From Bacteroidota bacterium (GTDB lineage: Bacteria > Bacteroidota > Ignavibacteria > Ignavibacteriales > Ignavibacteriaceae), in NCBI GenBank assembly GCA_021831685.1, contig JAKBMG010000188.1:1-62675 (forward strand): a DNA stretch of 62,675 nt. The letters are read 5' to 3'. Shown piece by piece: positions 1-8,499 of the stretch. Under the pieces are notes generated by a model, which saw only the letters and a program-made list of their open reading frames with translations, had not been told where the DNA came from and made no database searches. The stretch's first letter is position 1. The number at the start of each line of letters is the position of its first letter. Position numbers and translations under genes: made by a program.

Positions 1-1
1 G

Positions 2-97
2 GAGAGACTGGGGTTTTTATGCATAGGAGTCTGGGTAGGATCTGTTGGAATAACAGGACATAGAGAGGAAATAAAACAGATAATGTCTAATAAGTAG
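2..97 (+). CDS. C-terminal end of an unidentified protein (partial)
   Basis: An open frame enters from the left edge and stops with TAG at 95-97. The 31 visible residues run from a hydrophobic Gly/Val-rich stretch (GFLCIGVWVGSVGITG) to a charged tail (HREEIKQIMSNK), as in the last membrane segment and cytoplasmic end of a membrane protein. It ends just before the hairpin at 115-144. With so little sequence the family cannot be named, and chance openness of this frame cannot be excluded. Confidence 0.35.
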   Translation, partial: ERLGFLCIGVWVGSVGITGHREEIKQIMSNK

Positions 98-114
98 AAG
101 GGTGGGATAAAATA

Positions 115-144
115 GAAGAAGCTATCCATTTAGATAGCTTCTTC
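115..144 (-). terminator. Rho-independent terminator of the outer-membrane barrel gene
   Basis: A perfect 12-bp stem (GAAGAAGCTATC / GATAGCTTCTTC) with a 6-nt loop lies 13 bp beyond the stop codon of the minus-strand gene at 158-775. On the minus strand it is followed by a moderately U-rich stretch (TATTTTATCC). It may also end the plus-strand gene entering from the left. Confidence 0.7.
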
Positions 145-157
145 CAATTTGATTAGA

Positions 158-775
158 TTAGAAAGTAACACTTGCAAGAAGAGCAAAGACTCCATTTTTA
201 ACATCAGTCCCATCGTTTGCTGCTGTTCCGGTTCCTAAGGAATATCGTAGTTCAACACCCAAAACAGTTGGGCCAACATTAAAACCGATCCCGCCTCCAA
301 ACATAATATTAAAATCAAAACCTTTAGTAATATTTGATTCGTCTGTCGTTGTTGTTTGACCATTAAATGTTGTCTCGACACTAGAGGCTACGTTAAAAGC
401 AAAATCAGGACCGGCATAAAGATTTGCGCTTATAGGAGAACCCGGCGCTAAAGGAATATAGAACTTTAACAAAGCCGGTATCTCAATATAATTTAAAGAA
501 AAAGTATAGCTAACACCTTGAGTTGCTCCTGATGTACCTTTCATTGAATATAATAATTCAGGCTGCAAGCCAAACATTGGTGCAAAATTCCATGTCATAA
601 AGCCACCAACAACCAAACCGGTTCTTGTACCGGCTCCTGGAGGTGCATCATTTCCGCTTACGTTTGCAAAGTTAAGTCCAACTTTTGCACCAAACTTCAG
701 ATCGGTTTGCGCCTGAGTTGAAAGGCTGAAACCAATAATAAGAAGGATTAAAACCATTGGTATTAATCTTTTCAT
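158..775 (-). CDS. Outer-membrane beta-barrel protein, PorT/OmpA-like
   Basis: A 205-residue protein with an N-terminal signal peptide (MKRLIPMVLILLIIGFSLSTQAQ), followed by alternating amphipathic strands beginning LKFGAKVGLNFANVSG and ending in an aromatic residue (LLASVTF), the usual C-terminal signature of outer-membrane barrels. Repeated elements such as GLQPELLYSMKG, YIEIPALLKFY and GVELRYSLG are typical of the PorT-family eight-strand barrel domain (outer membrane protein beta-barrel, OMP_b-brl_2). The ATG at 775 has a good ribosome-binding site (AGGAG, about 8 nt upstream). Monocistronic, with its own terminator. Function beyond being an outer-membrane protein is unknown. Confidence 0.8.
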   Translation of the reverse strand: MKRLIPMVLILLIIGFSLSTQAQTDLKFGAKVGLNFANVSGNDAPPGAGTRTGLVVGGFMTWNFAPMFGLQPELLYSMKGTSGATQGVSYTFSLNYIEIPALLKFYIPLAPGSPISANLYAGPDFAFNVASSVETTFNGQTTTTDESNITKGFDFNIMFGGGIGFNVGPTVLGVELRYSLGTGTAANDGTDVKNGVFALLASVTF

Positions 776-860
776 AAGTGTACTCCTATGTTTATAATAA
801 AAATTACAACCATAATTTGATAAAATTTTTTTTTAATTACAATAAAAATTTATAGTTATC

Positions 861-2177
861 TCATTTTTTTGTTAGAGTTTCAACAGATTCATAATTTGTT
901 TTAATTGTTTTATCAAGATCTTCTTTGGTATGCGCAGTAGAAATAAATGCTGCTTCAAATTGTGCCGGAGCAAGGTAAATTCCGCGTATTAGCATTTCAT
1001 GAAAATACTTTCCGTATAGTGCGGTATCTGATTTCACTGCAGACTTAAAGCTATCAACTTTGCCTTCGACAAAGAACAAGGTAGACATTGACCCCACTCT
1101 GTTAAACGCATAATTTTTGTTAAGAGATTTAAGATTATCTTTTATTCCGTTTTCAAGGTAAGCAGATTTATCTTCAAGAAGCTTATAAACTTCCGGATGA
1201 TCTTTAATGTAGCTTAATGCAGCAAACCCCGCTGCCATAGCCAATGGATTTCCGCTTAATGTTCCTGCTTGATAAACAGAGCCACTTGGTGCAACCATTT
1301 CCATAATTTCCTTTTTACCTCCGAACGCACCAACAGGCAAGCCTCCGCCGATGATTTTTCCGAAAGTTGTTAGATCGGGTCTGATGTTAAACATTTCTTG
1401 AGCACCGCCGCGTGCTACTCTAAAACCGGTCATTACTTCATCAAATATCAAAACAATATTTTCTTCATCACAAATTTCTCTTAGCTCTGTAAGAAAATTA
1501 TTCGATGCCCGGACAACTCCCATGTTTCCGGCAATAGGTTCAAGAATTACAGCGGCAATATCATTCCTGCCGGTTTGGTTGGCAGATTTATTTTGAAGGA
1601 TCAATTTTTTGACTGAATCAATATCATTATAATCTGCAAGCAAAGTATCGGCTGCATTTCCTTTTGTGACTCCGGGGCTTGTAGGGATTCCAAGAGTTAG
1701 TGCTCCGGATCCTGCTTTAATAAGGAAATAATCTGCATGACCATGGTAACATCCTTCAAACTTTATAAATTTTTCTTTGCCTGTGTAGCCGCGTGCCGTG
1801 CGAATTGCACTCATCGTAGCTTCTGTTCCGCTATTTACCATGCGTACCATTTCAACAGATGGAACGAGTTCCGAAATAAGCTTTGCCATTTTTACTTCAA
1901 GCTCCGTCGGAGCACCGAAGCTTGTTCCGTTCTCGATGGCTTTTAATAAAGCTTCTTTAATGAACGGCGGATTGTGTCCGAATAAATGCGGTCCCCAACT
2001 TCCGATATATTCTATAAATTCATTTCCGTCAACATCGTAAATTTTTGAGCCTTCACCTTTTGTTATAAACAAGGGGTTGCCGCCGACAGATTTAAATGCT
2101 CTAACGGGGGAGTTTACTCCACCGGGAATATATTTCACAGCTTCTTTAAACAGACTTTCGCTTTTGGATGTTTTCAT
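861..2177 (-). CDS. hemL: Glutamate-1-semialdehyde 2,1-aminomutase
   Basis: A 438-residue PLP enzyme that converts glutamate-1-semialdehyde to 5-aminolevulinate, the last step of the C5 route into tetrapyrroles. Diagnostic segments are the start ([21 protein letters not shown]), [20 protein letters not shown], the GCYHGHAD motif, the PLP-contacting [10 protein letters not shown] and the Schiff-base lysine in [18 protein letters not shown]. Length and motif order are normal for HemL. hemB, the next enzyme of the pathway, also lies in the window but about 44 kb away. Appears monocistronic. Confidence 0.95.
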   Translation of the reverse strand: MKTSKSESLFKEAVKYIPGGVNSPVRAFKSVGGNPLFITKGEGSKIYDVDGNEFIEYIGSWGPHLFGHNPPFIKEALLKAIENGTSFGAPTELEVKMAKLISELVPSVEMVRMVNSGTEATMSAIRTARGYTGKEKFIKFEGCYHGHADYFLIKAGSGALTLGIPTSPGVTKGNAADTLLADYNDIDSVKKLILQNKSANQTGRNDIAAVILEPIAGNMGVVRASNNFLTELREICDEENIVLIFDEVMTGFRVARGGAQEMFNIRPDLTTFGKIIGGGLPVGAFGGKKEIMEMVAPSGSVYQAGTLSGNPLAMAAGFAALSYIKDHPEVYKLLEDKSAYLENGIKDNLKSLNKNYAFNRVGSMSTLFFVEGKVDSFKSAVKSDTALYGKYFHEMLIRGIYLAPAQFEAAFISTAHTKEDLDKTIKTNYESVETLTKK

Positions 2178-2302
2178 GATTTTCCGTTTCTATTTGGATA
2201 ATAATTGAATGTTAAATTTAATAATAATTTCAATTAAGAAATTCAGGATAACAGGAAAAATGGAAAAAATTAGTCAATTCCATCGCCAATTTATTTTAAG
2301 AT

Positions 2303-2548
2303 TGTCTCGATATGACAGATGGGTAATTGTCATTTGGGCGAACGATAGGGAGGAGAAATCCCATTTACAGCTCAGAAGCCCGAATTGAGCATGGGATATC
2401 TCAGTCGATGACTCCTTCGATATGACACATTAGTAATTGTCATTTCGACGACTGAAAGAAGGAGAAATCCCATTTATAGCTCAGATGCTTGAATTGAGCA
2501 TGGGATATCTCAGTCGAATCCGCCGCGGCGGATCCTTCGATATGACAA
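2303..2548. repeat. Tandem pair of palindromic intergenic repeats (109-bp period)
   Basis: Two copies of a unit occur side by side. Each contains the inverted arms GAGAAATCCCAT (2353 and 2462) and ATGGGATATCTC (2391 and 2500) enclosing a smaller nested stem GCTCA/TGAGC, and each is bordered by TTCGATATGACA-like and GTCATTTC-like sequence. This resembles the GTCATTTCGA...GAGAAATC palindromes common in Bacteroidota intergenic DNA. An open frame across it (2437-2685) is composed of repeat sequence and is not a gene. Confidence 0.8.
2518..2533. repeat. GC-rich perfect palindrome inserted in the second repeat copy
   Basis: ATCCGCCGCGGCGGAT is a 16-bp perfect palindrome in AT-rich DNA. Compared with the first repeat copy (CAGTCGATGACTCCTTCG), the second copy carries this palindrome in place of TGAC, so it looks inserted after the 109-bp unit had duplicated. 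Confidence 0.7.
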
Positions 2549-2570
2549 AAGATATTTTATCCCTATCGGG

Positions 2571-2700
2571 ACAGTTAATACATATTGGGATAATGGAGTG
2601 TTGGAATAATGGAAAAATAATCTATTCCATCACTTCATTTTTACAACCTGCCTGGCGGCAGACAGGTATTCCAAAGGTTGCGTGACATTAGTTGGTAACT
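2571..2700. repeat. Dispersed repeat with TTGCGTnACATnAGTT end (copy 1)
   Basis: This stretch contains GGGATAATGGAGTGTTGGAATAATGG, an imperfect GC-rich palindrome (CCTGCCTGGCGGCAGACAGG at 2647-2666), and ends in TTGCGTGACATTAGTT (2678-2693). The same end sequence recurs at 28724-28740 and, inverted, at 40847-40858, each next to ATGGAG/GGAAT-rich sequence, so this is an interspersed intergenic repeat family. Nothing in it looks coding. Confidence 0.55.
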
Positions 2701-2935
2701 AAAAATAAAAATGGCTATAACAAAATAAGAATAGGAGTTGATATACAGTTGTTAAAGCTTTAATTTATCCAAAGTAATTTAAGAGTTTCATTGTGAAAAA
2801 TTTATTATTACACGGGGATTTTTCTAATTCATTCTCTCCCGCTAAAATTTATAGGTTATCATTTTTTCTTTTTCTTGTTTTACTGAATTATAATTTAATT
2901 AATTTGTTTTCTCAAACAAAAAAGGAGCATAAAAA

Positions 2936-3409
2936 ATGGAAATCAAAATTCACAGCTCTTCGTTTAAGAGTGGGGAATTTATTCCTGCCAAATACACATG
3001 CGAAGGCAGCAATATTTCTCCGCAATTACATTGGACCGAAACAACAAATGGAATAAAATCATTTGCAATAATTTTAAGCGATCCGGATGCACCAGGCGGT
3101 GATTTTGTACATTGGATAATTTATAATATTCCCGCCAATTTGAAGGAACTTCACGAAGATGTTACTCCTTCAAGAAACATTCCTGACGAAGTAATGGTAG
3201 GGACAAATAGTTTCGGGCATGTTGCTTATGGCGGTCCGTGCCCCCCTCCCGGAAAACCACATCGATATATTTTTAAGATTTACGGATTGGATACGATACT
3301 TCATCATCATCTCGAATCGGGACCGACAAAAAACCAGTTGCTTAAAGCAATGGAAGGACATATTCTTGCCGAAGGAGAATTGATGGGAAAATATGAGCGC
3401 CGCAAGTAA
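2936..3409 (+). CDS. YbhB/YbcL (Raf kinase inhibitor-like, PEBP) family protein
   Basis: A 157-residue phosphatidylethanolamine-binding-protein-fold protein. The family signature is clear: IPAKYTCEG near the N-terminus, the ligand-pocket motif DPDAPGGDFVHWIIYNIP, and GGPCPPPGKPHRYIFKIYGLD. Bacterial members are small soluble proteins whose ligand is usually unknown. The ATG at 2936 has a strong ribosome-binding site (AAAGGAG at 2921-2927), which decides the start. Upstream, in a different frame, lies a signal-peptide-like reading (GTG at 2793) that one extra A in the A6 run at 2931-2936 would fuse to this protein; see findings. As read, the protein is cytoplasmic. Confidence 0.85.
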   Translation: MEIKIHSSSFKSGEFIPAKYTCEGSNISPQLHWTETTNGIKSFAIILSDPDAPGGDFVHWIIYNIPANLKELHEDVTPSRNIPDEVMVGTNSFGHVAYGGPCPPPGKPHRYIFKIYGLDTILHHHLESGPTKNQLLKAMEGHILAEGELMGKYERRK

Positions 3410-3501
3410 AAAGGAGCTAAAAAAGTTCAGGTTCAAGTCCAAGTTTTTGTTGAGTTAAATTTTATTCTGCAACTTAAATTTGAAAAGACTTTATCCGGCG
3501 A

Positions 3502-4014
3502 CTATTCAGGATCTATAATCTTTAGCATATCCTTTTCAAGAGTTACTGTGGGCGATTCAATAATTCTTCCGAGTTCTTTACCACCACGATAAAAAATAAT
3601 CGTAGGAACTCTTTCAATATCCAGGCTATCGGCTTCGTTGCCCTTTCCTTTTCTATCTCTACCGACCATAATCATATAAACATTATCAGATGGATATTTC
3701 AGGAAATCTAAAATTTTGAATAAACGAGGGACTTCTCTACGGCTGTCGCTACACCATGTTCCCATAACCACAGTGATTTTTATATCATTCATCTTTCCGG
3801 ATAACTTTTCAAGCGAAGTGGTATCAACATTATAAAGGTCATATTCTGACTCAAACCACCAGTAATAACTTGTATCCTTCAAAGCTTCCCGGTTGCAAAC
3901 GCCGAGCAGCATAGGTCTGCCGGATAAAATATCGGTAACCACCGTATCTTTATTTTGAGCCATAGCTTTAAATCCTAAGATAAAAAAAAATGAGAGAAAG
4001 AAAACACTTTTCAT
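3502..4014 (-). CDS. Secreted thioredoxin-fold protein with a single active-site cysteine
   Basis: A 170-residue protein with a signal peptide (MKSVFFLSFFFILGFKAMAQ) and a thioredoxin-like domain. The strand-helix motif reads KITVVMGTWCSDSRREVPRLFKIL, and the cis-proline loop is VPTIIFYRGGKELGRI. The active-site position is WCSDS, so the second (resolving) cysteine of a CxxC pair is absent. That suggests a monothiol reductase, binding protein or thiol-independent role instead of a classic disulfide reductase. The stop codon of this gene is followed by a short gap to the PEBP gene on the other strand. It lies 8 bp downstream of nadK on the same strand and is probably cotranscribed with it. Confidence 0.75.
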   Translation of the reverse strand: MKSVFFLSFFFILGFKAMAQNKDTVVTDILSGRPMLLGVCNREALKDTSYYWWFESEYDLYNVDTTSLEKLSGKMNDIKITVVMGTWCSDSRREVPRLFKILDFLKYPSDNVYMIMVGRDRKGKGNEADSLDIERVPTIIFYRGGKELGRIIESPTVTLEKDMLKIIDPE

Positions 4015-4022
4015 TGTTATAC

Positions 4023-4913
4023 CTATTTGTGAAGATTATTATTTCTAAGGTCAATACCCCAAAGGAGTTTAGTACGAAGCGTTTCAAAGTAGCTTGAAAA
4101 CGAAGTGTGAACTAACTTAAGCGGGCGCGGGCTTTTTTTAATTTTTAGTTCAAGCGGAGGGGCAAATGAAAATACCCGCTGACCATCGCAGTTAACCTGG
4201 ATTTCTTTATAAAGCGAATTTGCTTTTATTGAAATTTCCTCATTGCCGGGAAAAACTATTGGTCTTACTGTTAAGCTATGCGGAGAAATCGGCGATAAAA
4301 TTATAACATCGGTTTTAGGGCTTACAATTGGTCCGCCAACAGAAAGTGAATAGCCTGTTGAACCGGTTGGCGTAGAAATTATCAAACCATCAGCGGCAAA
4401 AGTTGTAAGATATTCTGAGTCGACGGCAATATTTATATCAATCATTTTAGGCCAGCCGGCTTTGTCGATAACAAAATCATTTATTGCATAAAGTTTTTCA
4501 AGGATATGCCCGCAACATTGGCTTTCAATGATCATTCTTTCTTCAATTTCGTAATTACCGTTTTTTATTTCATCAATAAAAATATCCATTTGGTTGACAT
4601 TAGCTTCAACAAGAAATCCGAGCTTTCCAAGATTAACGCCCAGCACGGGAGTATTGTGGAACTGTGCTTTGTAGGCTGTTGCAAGCATTGTGCCGTCACC
4701 ACCGATAGAAATAATTATATCCGAATTTTTACAAAGCTTGTCGTCATTTACAAAATTTGATTTGTTGGTTTTTTCAGTAAAGAGATCTTTCTTGACAAGT
4801 AAAGCTTCGCTGATAAGAAAACTCATTCCGTTTGCTTTAAGTTTTCTAACAAAGCTAGAAACAACTTCAACTACTTTGGGCTTATTAATATTTGCAATTA
4901 TACCGATTGTCAT
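4023..4913 (-). CDS. nadK: NAD kinase (ATP-dependent NAD+ phosphorylation)
   Basis: A 296-residue cytosolic enzyme making NADP+. The catalytic GGDGT motif is present (IISIGGDGTMLATAY), followed by VLGVNLGKLGFLVEAN, the NE/D-type region near ERMIIES, the substrate loop (FAADGLIISTPTGSTGYSLSVGGPIV) and ISPISPHSLTVRPIVFP, all in the family order. Its start codon is separated by only 2 bp from the stop of the upstream glycosyltransferase at 4916-5704, so the two are probably one transcript with the thioredoxin-fold gene. Confidence 0.95.
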   Translation of the reverse strand: MTIGIIANINKPKVVEVVSSFVRKLKANGMSFLISEALLVKKDLFTEKTNKSNFVNDDKLCKNSDIIISIGGDGTMLATAYKAQFHNTPVLGVNLGKLGFLVEANVNQMDIFIDEIKNGNYEIEERMIIESQCCGHILEKLYAINDFVIDKAGWPKMIDINIAVDSEYLTTFAADGLIISTPTGSTGYSLSVGGPIVSPKTDVIILSPISPHSLTVRPIVFPGNEEISIKANSLYKEIQVNCDGQRVFSFAPPLELKIKKSPRPLKLVHTSFSSYFETLRTKLLWGIDLRNNNLHK

Positions 4914-4915
4914 TT

Positions 4916-5704
4916 TTATTCCATAACACCATTGTTGTTATCTTTATTTTTGGTCTCCCAAAATTTACAATATTTCGTAAAAACATACGCTGACGAAAAC
5001 ACGGCGAGAATGAAACCCTGGATTCCATCTAAGAATCCCATTTTTATGATATACATTTTTATGAAAATAAAAAACGGGCGAAGGATTATATCTAAGACCG
5101 AGAATTTTTTATTGTTCTTAATTAACTCTTCGGCGGCGAGCGAAGTATAATTGTTAAATTTTTGGAAATAATGTTTGATAGATGGATCTGTGTAATGAAG
5201 AAGATTTCCATTAAGGTTGCCTGTCTTTCCATCAACTATTAAATCTTCATGGACATCTTTTTGACTAAAGCGCGCAAATTTTTTATTAAACAATCTTGTT
5301 ACTCTTCCGGGGTACCAGCCGCTGTGCTTAATCCAGCGTCCCAAGAAGTTCGCAAGTCTCGGAACGGTGTAAGCGCTAAATTTATTATCTGTCTTTTTAA
5401 ACTCATTCAATTCTTGAGCAAGCGCATCAGTTATAACTTCGTCGGCGTCAATCCAGAATATCCAATCATTTGTTGTTAAAGAGAGTGCGTATTGTTTGGT
5501 CTGCGCGAAACCCATCCATCTTACGACTTCATATTTTATTTCCGGAAAAGATTTAACAATTTCTAAAGTTTTATCGGAAGAATTTTCATCCACCAGGACA
5601 ACAATTTCATTAACGCAGCACAGCTGGCTTTGCAGGCATCTTTTAATGTTTTGTTCTTCGTCCTTGGCTATTACGATAGAAGATATTTTATTATTGTTTT
5701 CCAA
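4916..5704 (-). CDS. Family 2 glycosyltransferase, WaaE/KdtX-like
   Basis: A 262-residue GT-A enzyme starting KISSIVIAKDEEQNIKRCLQSQ, with the nucleotide-sugar DxD-type site in WIFWIDADEVITDAL and NENSSDKT-like ribose-binding sequence (VDENSSDKTLEIVKSF). The domain SGWYPGRVTRLFNKKFARFSQKDVHEDL is typical of the WaaE group that adds a glucose-type residue to lipopolysaccharide inner core. A hydrophobic C-terminal segment (IILRPFFIFIKMYIIKMGFLDGIQGFILAVFSSAYVF) suggests membrane association. It faces away from the exopolysaccharide cluster at 6130, with a REP-type repeat patch between them. Confidence 0.85.
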   Translation of the reverse strand: MENNNKISSIVIAKDEEQNIKRCLQSQLCCVNEIVVLVDENSSDKTLEIVKSFPEIKYEVVRWMGFAQTKQYALSLTTNDWIFWIDADEVITDALAQELNEFKKTDNKFSAYTVPRLANFLGRWIKHSGWYPGRVTRLFNKKFARFSQKDVHEDLIVDGKTGNLNGNLLHYTDPSIKHYFQKFNNYTSLAAEELIKNNKKFSVLDIILRPFFIFIKMYIIKMGFLDGIQGFILAVFSSAYVFTKYCKFWETKNKDNNNGVME

Positions 5705-5754
5705 AAGAAATCGTAAATTATTTACTCAAATTGACCGCTAGTATTTATTTAGGT

Positions 5755-5880
5755 ATTAGAAACCGTTGAAACGGTTAATAAATAGGGTTTTATGTTAAGC
5801 AACCCACGACTTGAAGTCGTGGGCTACTTGTTCCAAACACTATAAAGCAGCCGTTTTAACGGCTTACCTTCAACGGCGGT
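5755..5880. repeat. REP-like palindrome cluster
   Basis: Three short palindromes lie within about 110 bp: AACCGTTGAAACGGTT (5761-5776), CCCACGACTT-G-AAGTCGTGGG (5803-5823) and AGCCGTTTTAACGGCT (5849-5864). The middle one matches the 'cccacgacttgaagtcgtggg' element that I know as a frequent dispersed repeat in FCB genomes, resembling REP sequences mobilised by RAYT-type transposases. The rest of the 5705-6129 gap shows only a possible promoter. Confidence 0.65.
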
Positions 5881-6031
5881 CAACTTGAGTTGTTTAATTA
5901 AATTTAATTAGTTACTCATCTCACATTGTTTGAACCTTAAAAATCAAAATCGCATAGAAGTTTGATTCTTACTGGATAAAATTACGGATTATCCTGCAAT
6001 AACAAAGTATAAAAATACGAGTAATTTTTTC

Positions 6032-6039
6032 TATATTTG
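6032..6039 (+). promoter_or_regulatory. Possible -7 element of the glycan cluster promoter
   Basis: TATATTTG matches the Bacteroidota-type -7 consensus TAnnTTTG about 90 bp upstream of the first glycan gene at 6130. I do not see a convincing TTTG at the expected -33 distance, so this is a weak call. Confidence 0.3.
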
Positions 6040-6129
6040 TTGCTAAGAAACGAGCAATAACTATCCGGCGTAAATTATAAATGAATCCCATTTACAGAGG
6101 ACAATATTCTGAAATCAAATTTCCTGGTT

Positions 6130-7467
6130 ATGGATCAATTTAAAAAGCTTTTTTATTTGATTCGATCAAAAATCAACCCGGATTCGGTTACGGAAATGAG
6201 CTGGGTATTCATAGGACAGCTTACAACGGTTGTTTTGAGTTTTGTAATTGTAAAAATCCTTTCCAATATGGGTGCCGCTCAATACGGGATTTACACTTTG
6301 GTAATAACCGTTACCGCATTTTTCGGATTGCTCTTTTACGGTCCTGTACTTCAGGGTTTTTTACGATTTTATTATCACTACCTTGAGAAATCACTCTCCA
6401 ATATTTTCGTCAAACTAATTTACAGAGTACTTTTGATATCAGGAATTATGCTTTTCATACTTGCGGTGGTGTTTTATTTGTTCTCGCCACTATTCAACTT
6501 TCCATTATCTTCATTTTTCTTTTTAATTACCGGAATTTATGTAGTCACTTTTAAGGTAGATGAGTTTTTTAATTCCGTGTTGAACCTCGTTCGCAAAAGA
6601 AAAGAGAACTCAATCATTCAAGGTATTGAAAAAGCGGCGATTATAGTCTACCTGGTTTTGTTAAAACATTTTGATCTTTTAGAACTTAAAAATGTTTTTA
6701 TTGCGCTTGTGTTTAATACAATTTTATTTGCGTTTATAAAGATAAAATTCTTCGAAAGATTTTTACCGGAAGAACCCGCTCACGACAAAGCTTTTATTAA
6801 AGATGCACACAAAGAAATGGGCACAAAACTATTCCGGTACGTTTTGCCTTTTTTAATATGGGGATTAAGTGGATGGCTTCAACTGAACGGCGAGAAATGG
6901 ATTATCAACGGACTACTTTCAACAGCAGATGTAGGCATTTACGCAATCATGTTGGCAATAGTTAATGCGCTTGTTATTATTCCAAACAATATTATCTCCG
7001 AGTTTGCAACTCCGATTATCTTCAAGCAATATTCTGACCTTAACAATGCCGAAAATGTCAGAATGGGCTTCCACTACATCCGTATAAATATGTTGATGAT
7101 ATTTGTAATTTCGGTTTTCTCAACTTTAGTTACATATTTCTTCGGGAAAGAATTAATCTCGTTAGTAAGCAATAAAAGTTACACAGTTTATTGGTACTTG
7201 CTTCCGCTTTTATGTTTCGGTACAGGAATGTTCTTTACCGGACAAGCGCACACTGTTTTGGGTATGGCATTAAATCTACCCAATAAATATCTTGGGCCCA
7301 AAATATTGATAGGTGTGGTTTCGGTTCTATTAAATATTTTTCTCATAAAAAACCTTGGTATAAACGGAGTAGCTTATACAGTGCTTATTGCCGGAATTAT
7401 TTATCTTATACATGTGGCTTTTATTAACAAAAGAATTATATCGGGCTTTAAATTTTCTTTAGAATAG
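6130..7467 (+). CDS. Polysaccharide flippase, Wzx-like (MATE/MOP fold)
   Basis: A 445-residue membrane protein with about 12 predicted hydrophobic helices. It begins with a short cytoplasmic segment, then VFIGQLTTVVLSFVIVKILSNMGAAQYGIYTLVITV, the typical start of the polysaccharide biosynthesis (RfbX/Wzx) family, and SGWLQLNGEKWIINGLLSTADVGIYAIM mid-protein. It would flip lipid-linked oligosaccharide units across the inner membrane. It is the first gene of a compact plus-strand run (6130-13053) with four glycosyltransferases and a priming transferase, which supports the assignment. The ATG has no strong ribosome-binding site. Confidence 0.85.
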   Translation: MDQFKKLFYLIRSKINPDSVTEMSWVFIGQLTTVVLSFVIVKILSNMGAAQYGIYTLVITVTAFFGLLFYGPVLQGFLRFYYHYLEKSLSNIFVKLIYRVLLISGIMLFILAVVFYLFSPLFNFPLSSFFFLITGIYVVTFKVDEFFNSVLNLVRKRKENSIIQGIEKAAIIVYLVLLKHFDLLELKNVFIALVFNTILFAFIKIKFFERFLPEEPAHDKAFIKDAHKEMGTKLFRYVLPFLIWGLSGWLQLNGEKWIINGLLSTADVGIYAIMLAIVNALVIIPNNIISEFATPIIFKQYSDLNNAENVRMGFHYIRINMLMIFVISVFSTLVTYFFGKELISLVSNKSYTVYWYLLPLLCFGTGMFFTGQAHTVLGMALNLPNKYLGPKILIGVVSVLLNIFLIKNLGINGVAYTVLIAGIIYLIHVAFINKRIISGFKFSLE

Positions 7468-7481
7468 AGAATACAAATTAT

Positions 7482-8495
7482 ATGAAGATAGTTGTCGCAA
7501 TAATGAAATACGATTATGGCTATGAAGAACGAGGTTTTTCTTATGAGTATTACAACGTCTATTTACCTTTGTGTGATGTGTTCGGGAAAGAAAATGTTTT
7601 ACTCTATGATTACTATTCAGAATACAAGCAAGCCGGCAAAGAAATGATGAATAAAAAACTTAAGGAAGTCATTCTTCGAGACAAACCGGATGTTGCAATT
7701 TTCTGTTTACTTTGGGAAGGGCAATTTGATGAAGAGATCATTTCATCTCTTAGGAAGTATACAAAAACAATCATCTATTTTTTTGATGATCCCTGGAGAC
7801 AAAAGTTTGTCCGTCACTGGATAAAATATTTTGATTATTTCTCAACGCCCGATTATTATATGTTTCAACAATATAAACTTGAAGGGATTAAGAACGTCAT
7901 TTATTCGCCGTTTGGGTTTAATTCATCCATCTATAAAAAATTAGATATTGAAAAAAAGTATGATGTTTCTTTTATCGGTGGTTACAGCCCCTTTAGAAAC
8001 TGGGTAAAACATCTTTTGGAGAAAGAGGGAATAAGATTAAACATTTTTGGAAGAGGTTGGGGGAAAAGCGGCAGATGGATATCCCAGGATGAAATGATAG
8101 GGGTTTTTAACCAATCCAAGATAAATCTTAATCTTTCAAATTCAAGTAGTTATGATATTTCTTTTTTGATATGGTCTTTGCCATCATTTAAAAACATTAA
8201 ACAGCTTTTACTCCTTAAAAAAAACAAAGAGCAAGTTAAGGGAAGACATTTCGAAATTAATGCATGCGGTGGATTTCAATTGAGCTACTTTATTCCGGGC
8301 TTGAATCAGATATATGAAATCGACAAAGAAATTGCCGTTTACGAAGATGTAAGACAGCTTTCCGGTGAGATTAAATTTTTCTTGAATAATGATGAGTTAA
8401 GAAATTCCATTGCGAACAGAGGTTACGAACACTCTCAGCGCGAGCATACCGCACAGTTATACCTTAAAAATTTAGTTGAACAAGTCTTAAAGTAA
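7482..8495 (+). CDS. CgeB-like glycosyltransferase (DUF3880/Glyco_trans_1_2)
   Basis: A 337-residue protein with the two-domain GT-B layout of CgeB-type transferases. The N-terminal half has KPDVAIFCLLWEGQFDEEII and IIYFFDDPWRQKFVRHWIKYFDYFSTPD. The C-terminal half has YDVSFIGGYSPFRNWVKHL, FNQSKINLNLSNSS and KGRHFEINACGGFQLSYFIPGL, which is the characteristic 'R-x-FEi-ACGGF' segment of this group. The acceptor sugar is unknown. It starts 14 bp after the flippase and ends 4 bp before the next transferase, so it is in the same operon. Confidence 0.8.
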   Translation: MKIVVAIMKYDYGYEERGFSYEYYNVYLPLCDVFGKENVLLYDYYSEYKQAGKEMMNKKLKEVILRDKPDVAIFCLLWEGQFDEEIISSLRKYTKTIIYFFDDPWRQKFVRHWIKYFDYFSTPDYYMFQQYKLEGIKNVIYSPFGFNSSIYKKLDIEKKYDVSFIGGYSPFRNWVKHLLEKEGIRLNIFGRGWGKSGRWISQDEMIGVFNQSKINLNLSNSSSYDISFLIWSLPSFKNIKQLLLLKKNKEQVKGRHFEINACGGFQLSYFIPGLNQIYEIDKEIAVYEDVRQLSGEIKFFLNNDELRNSIANRGYEHSQREHTAQLYLKNLVEQVLK

Positions 8496-8499
8496 TCTG

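Noticed and set aside
2437-2685. 82-residue open frame
   Set aside because: It lies entirely inside palindromic intergenic repeats and its sequence reads across their arms.
3421-3455. GGTTCAAGTCC, T-loop-like sequence suggesting a tRNA
   Set aside because: No acceptor, anticodon or D stems can be formed around it.
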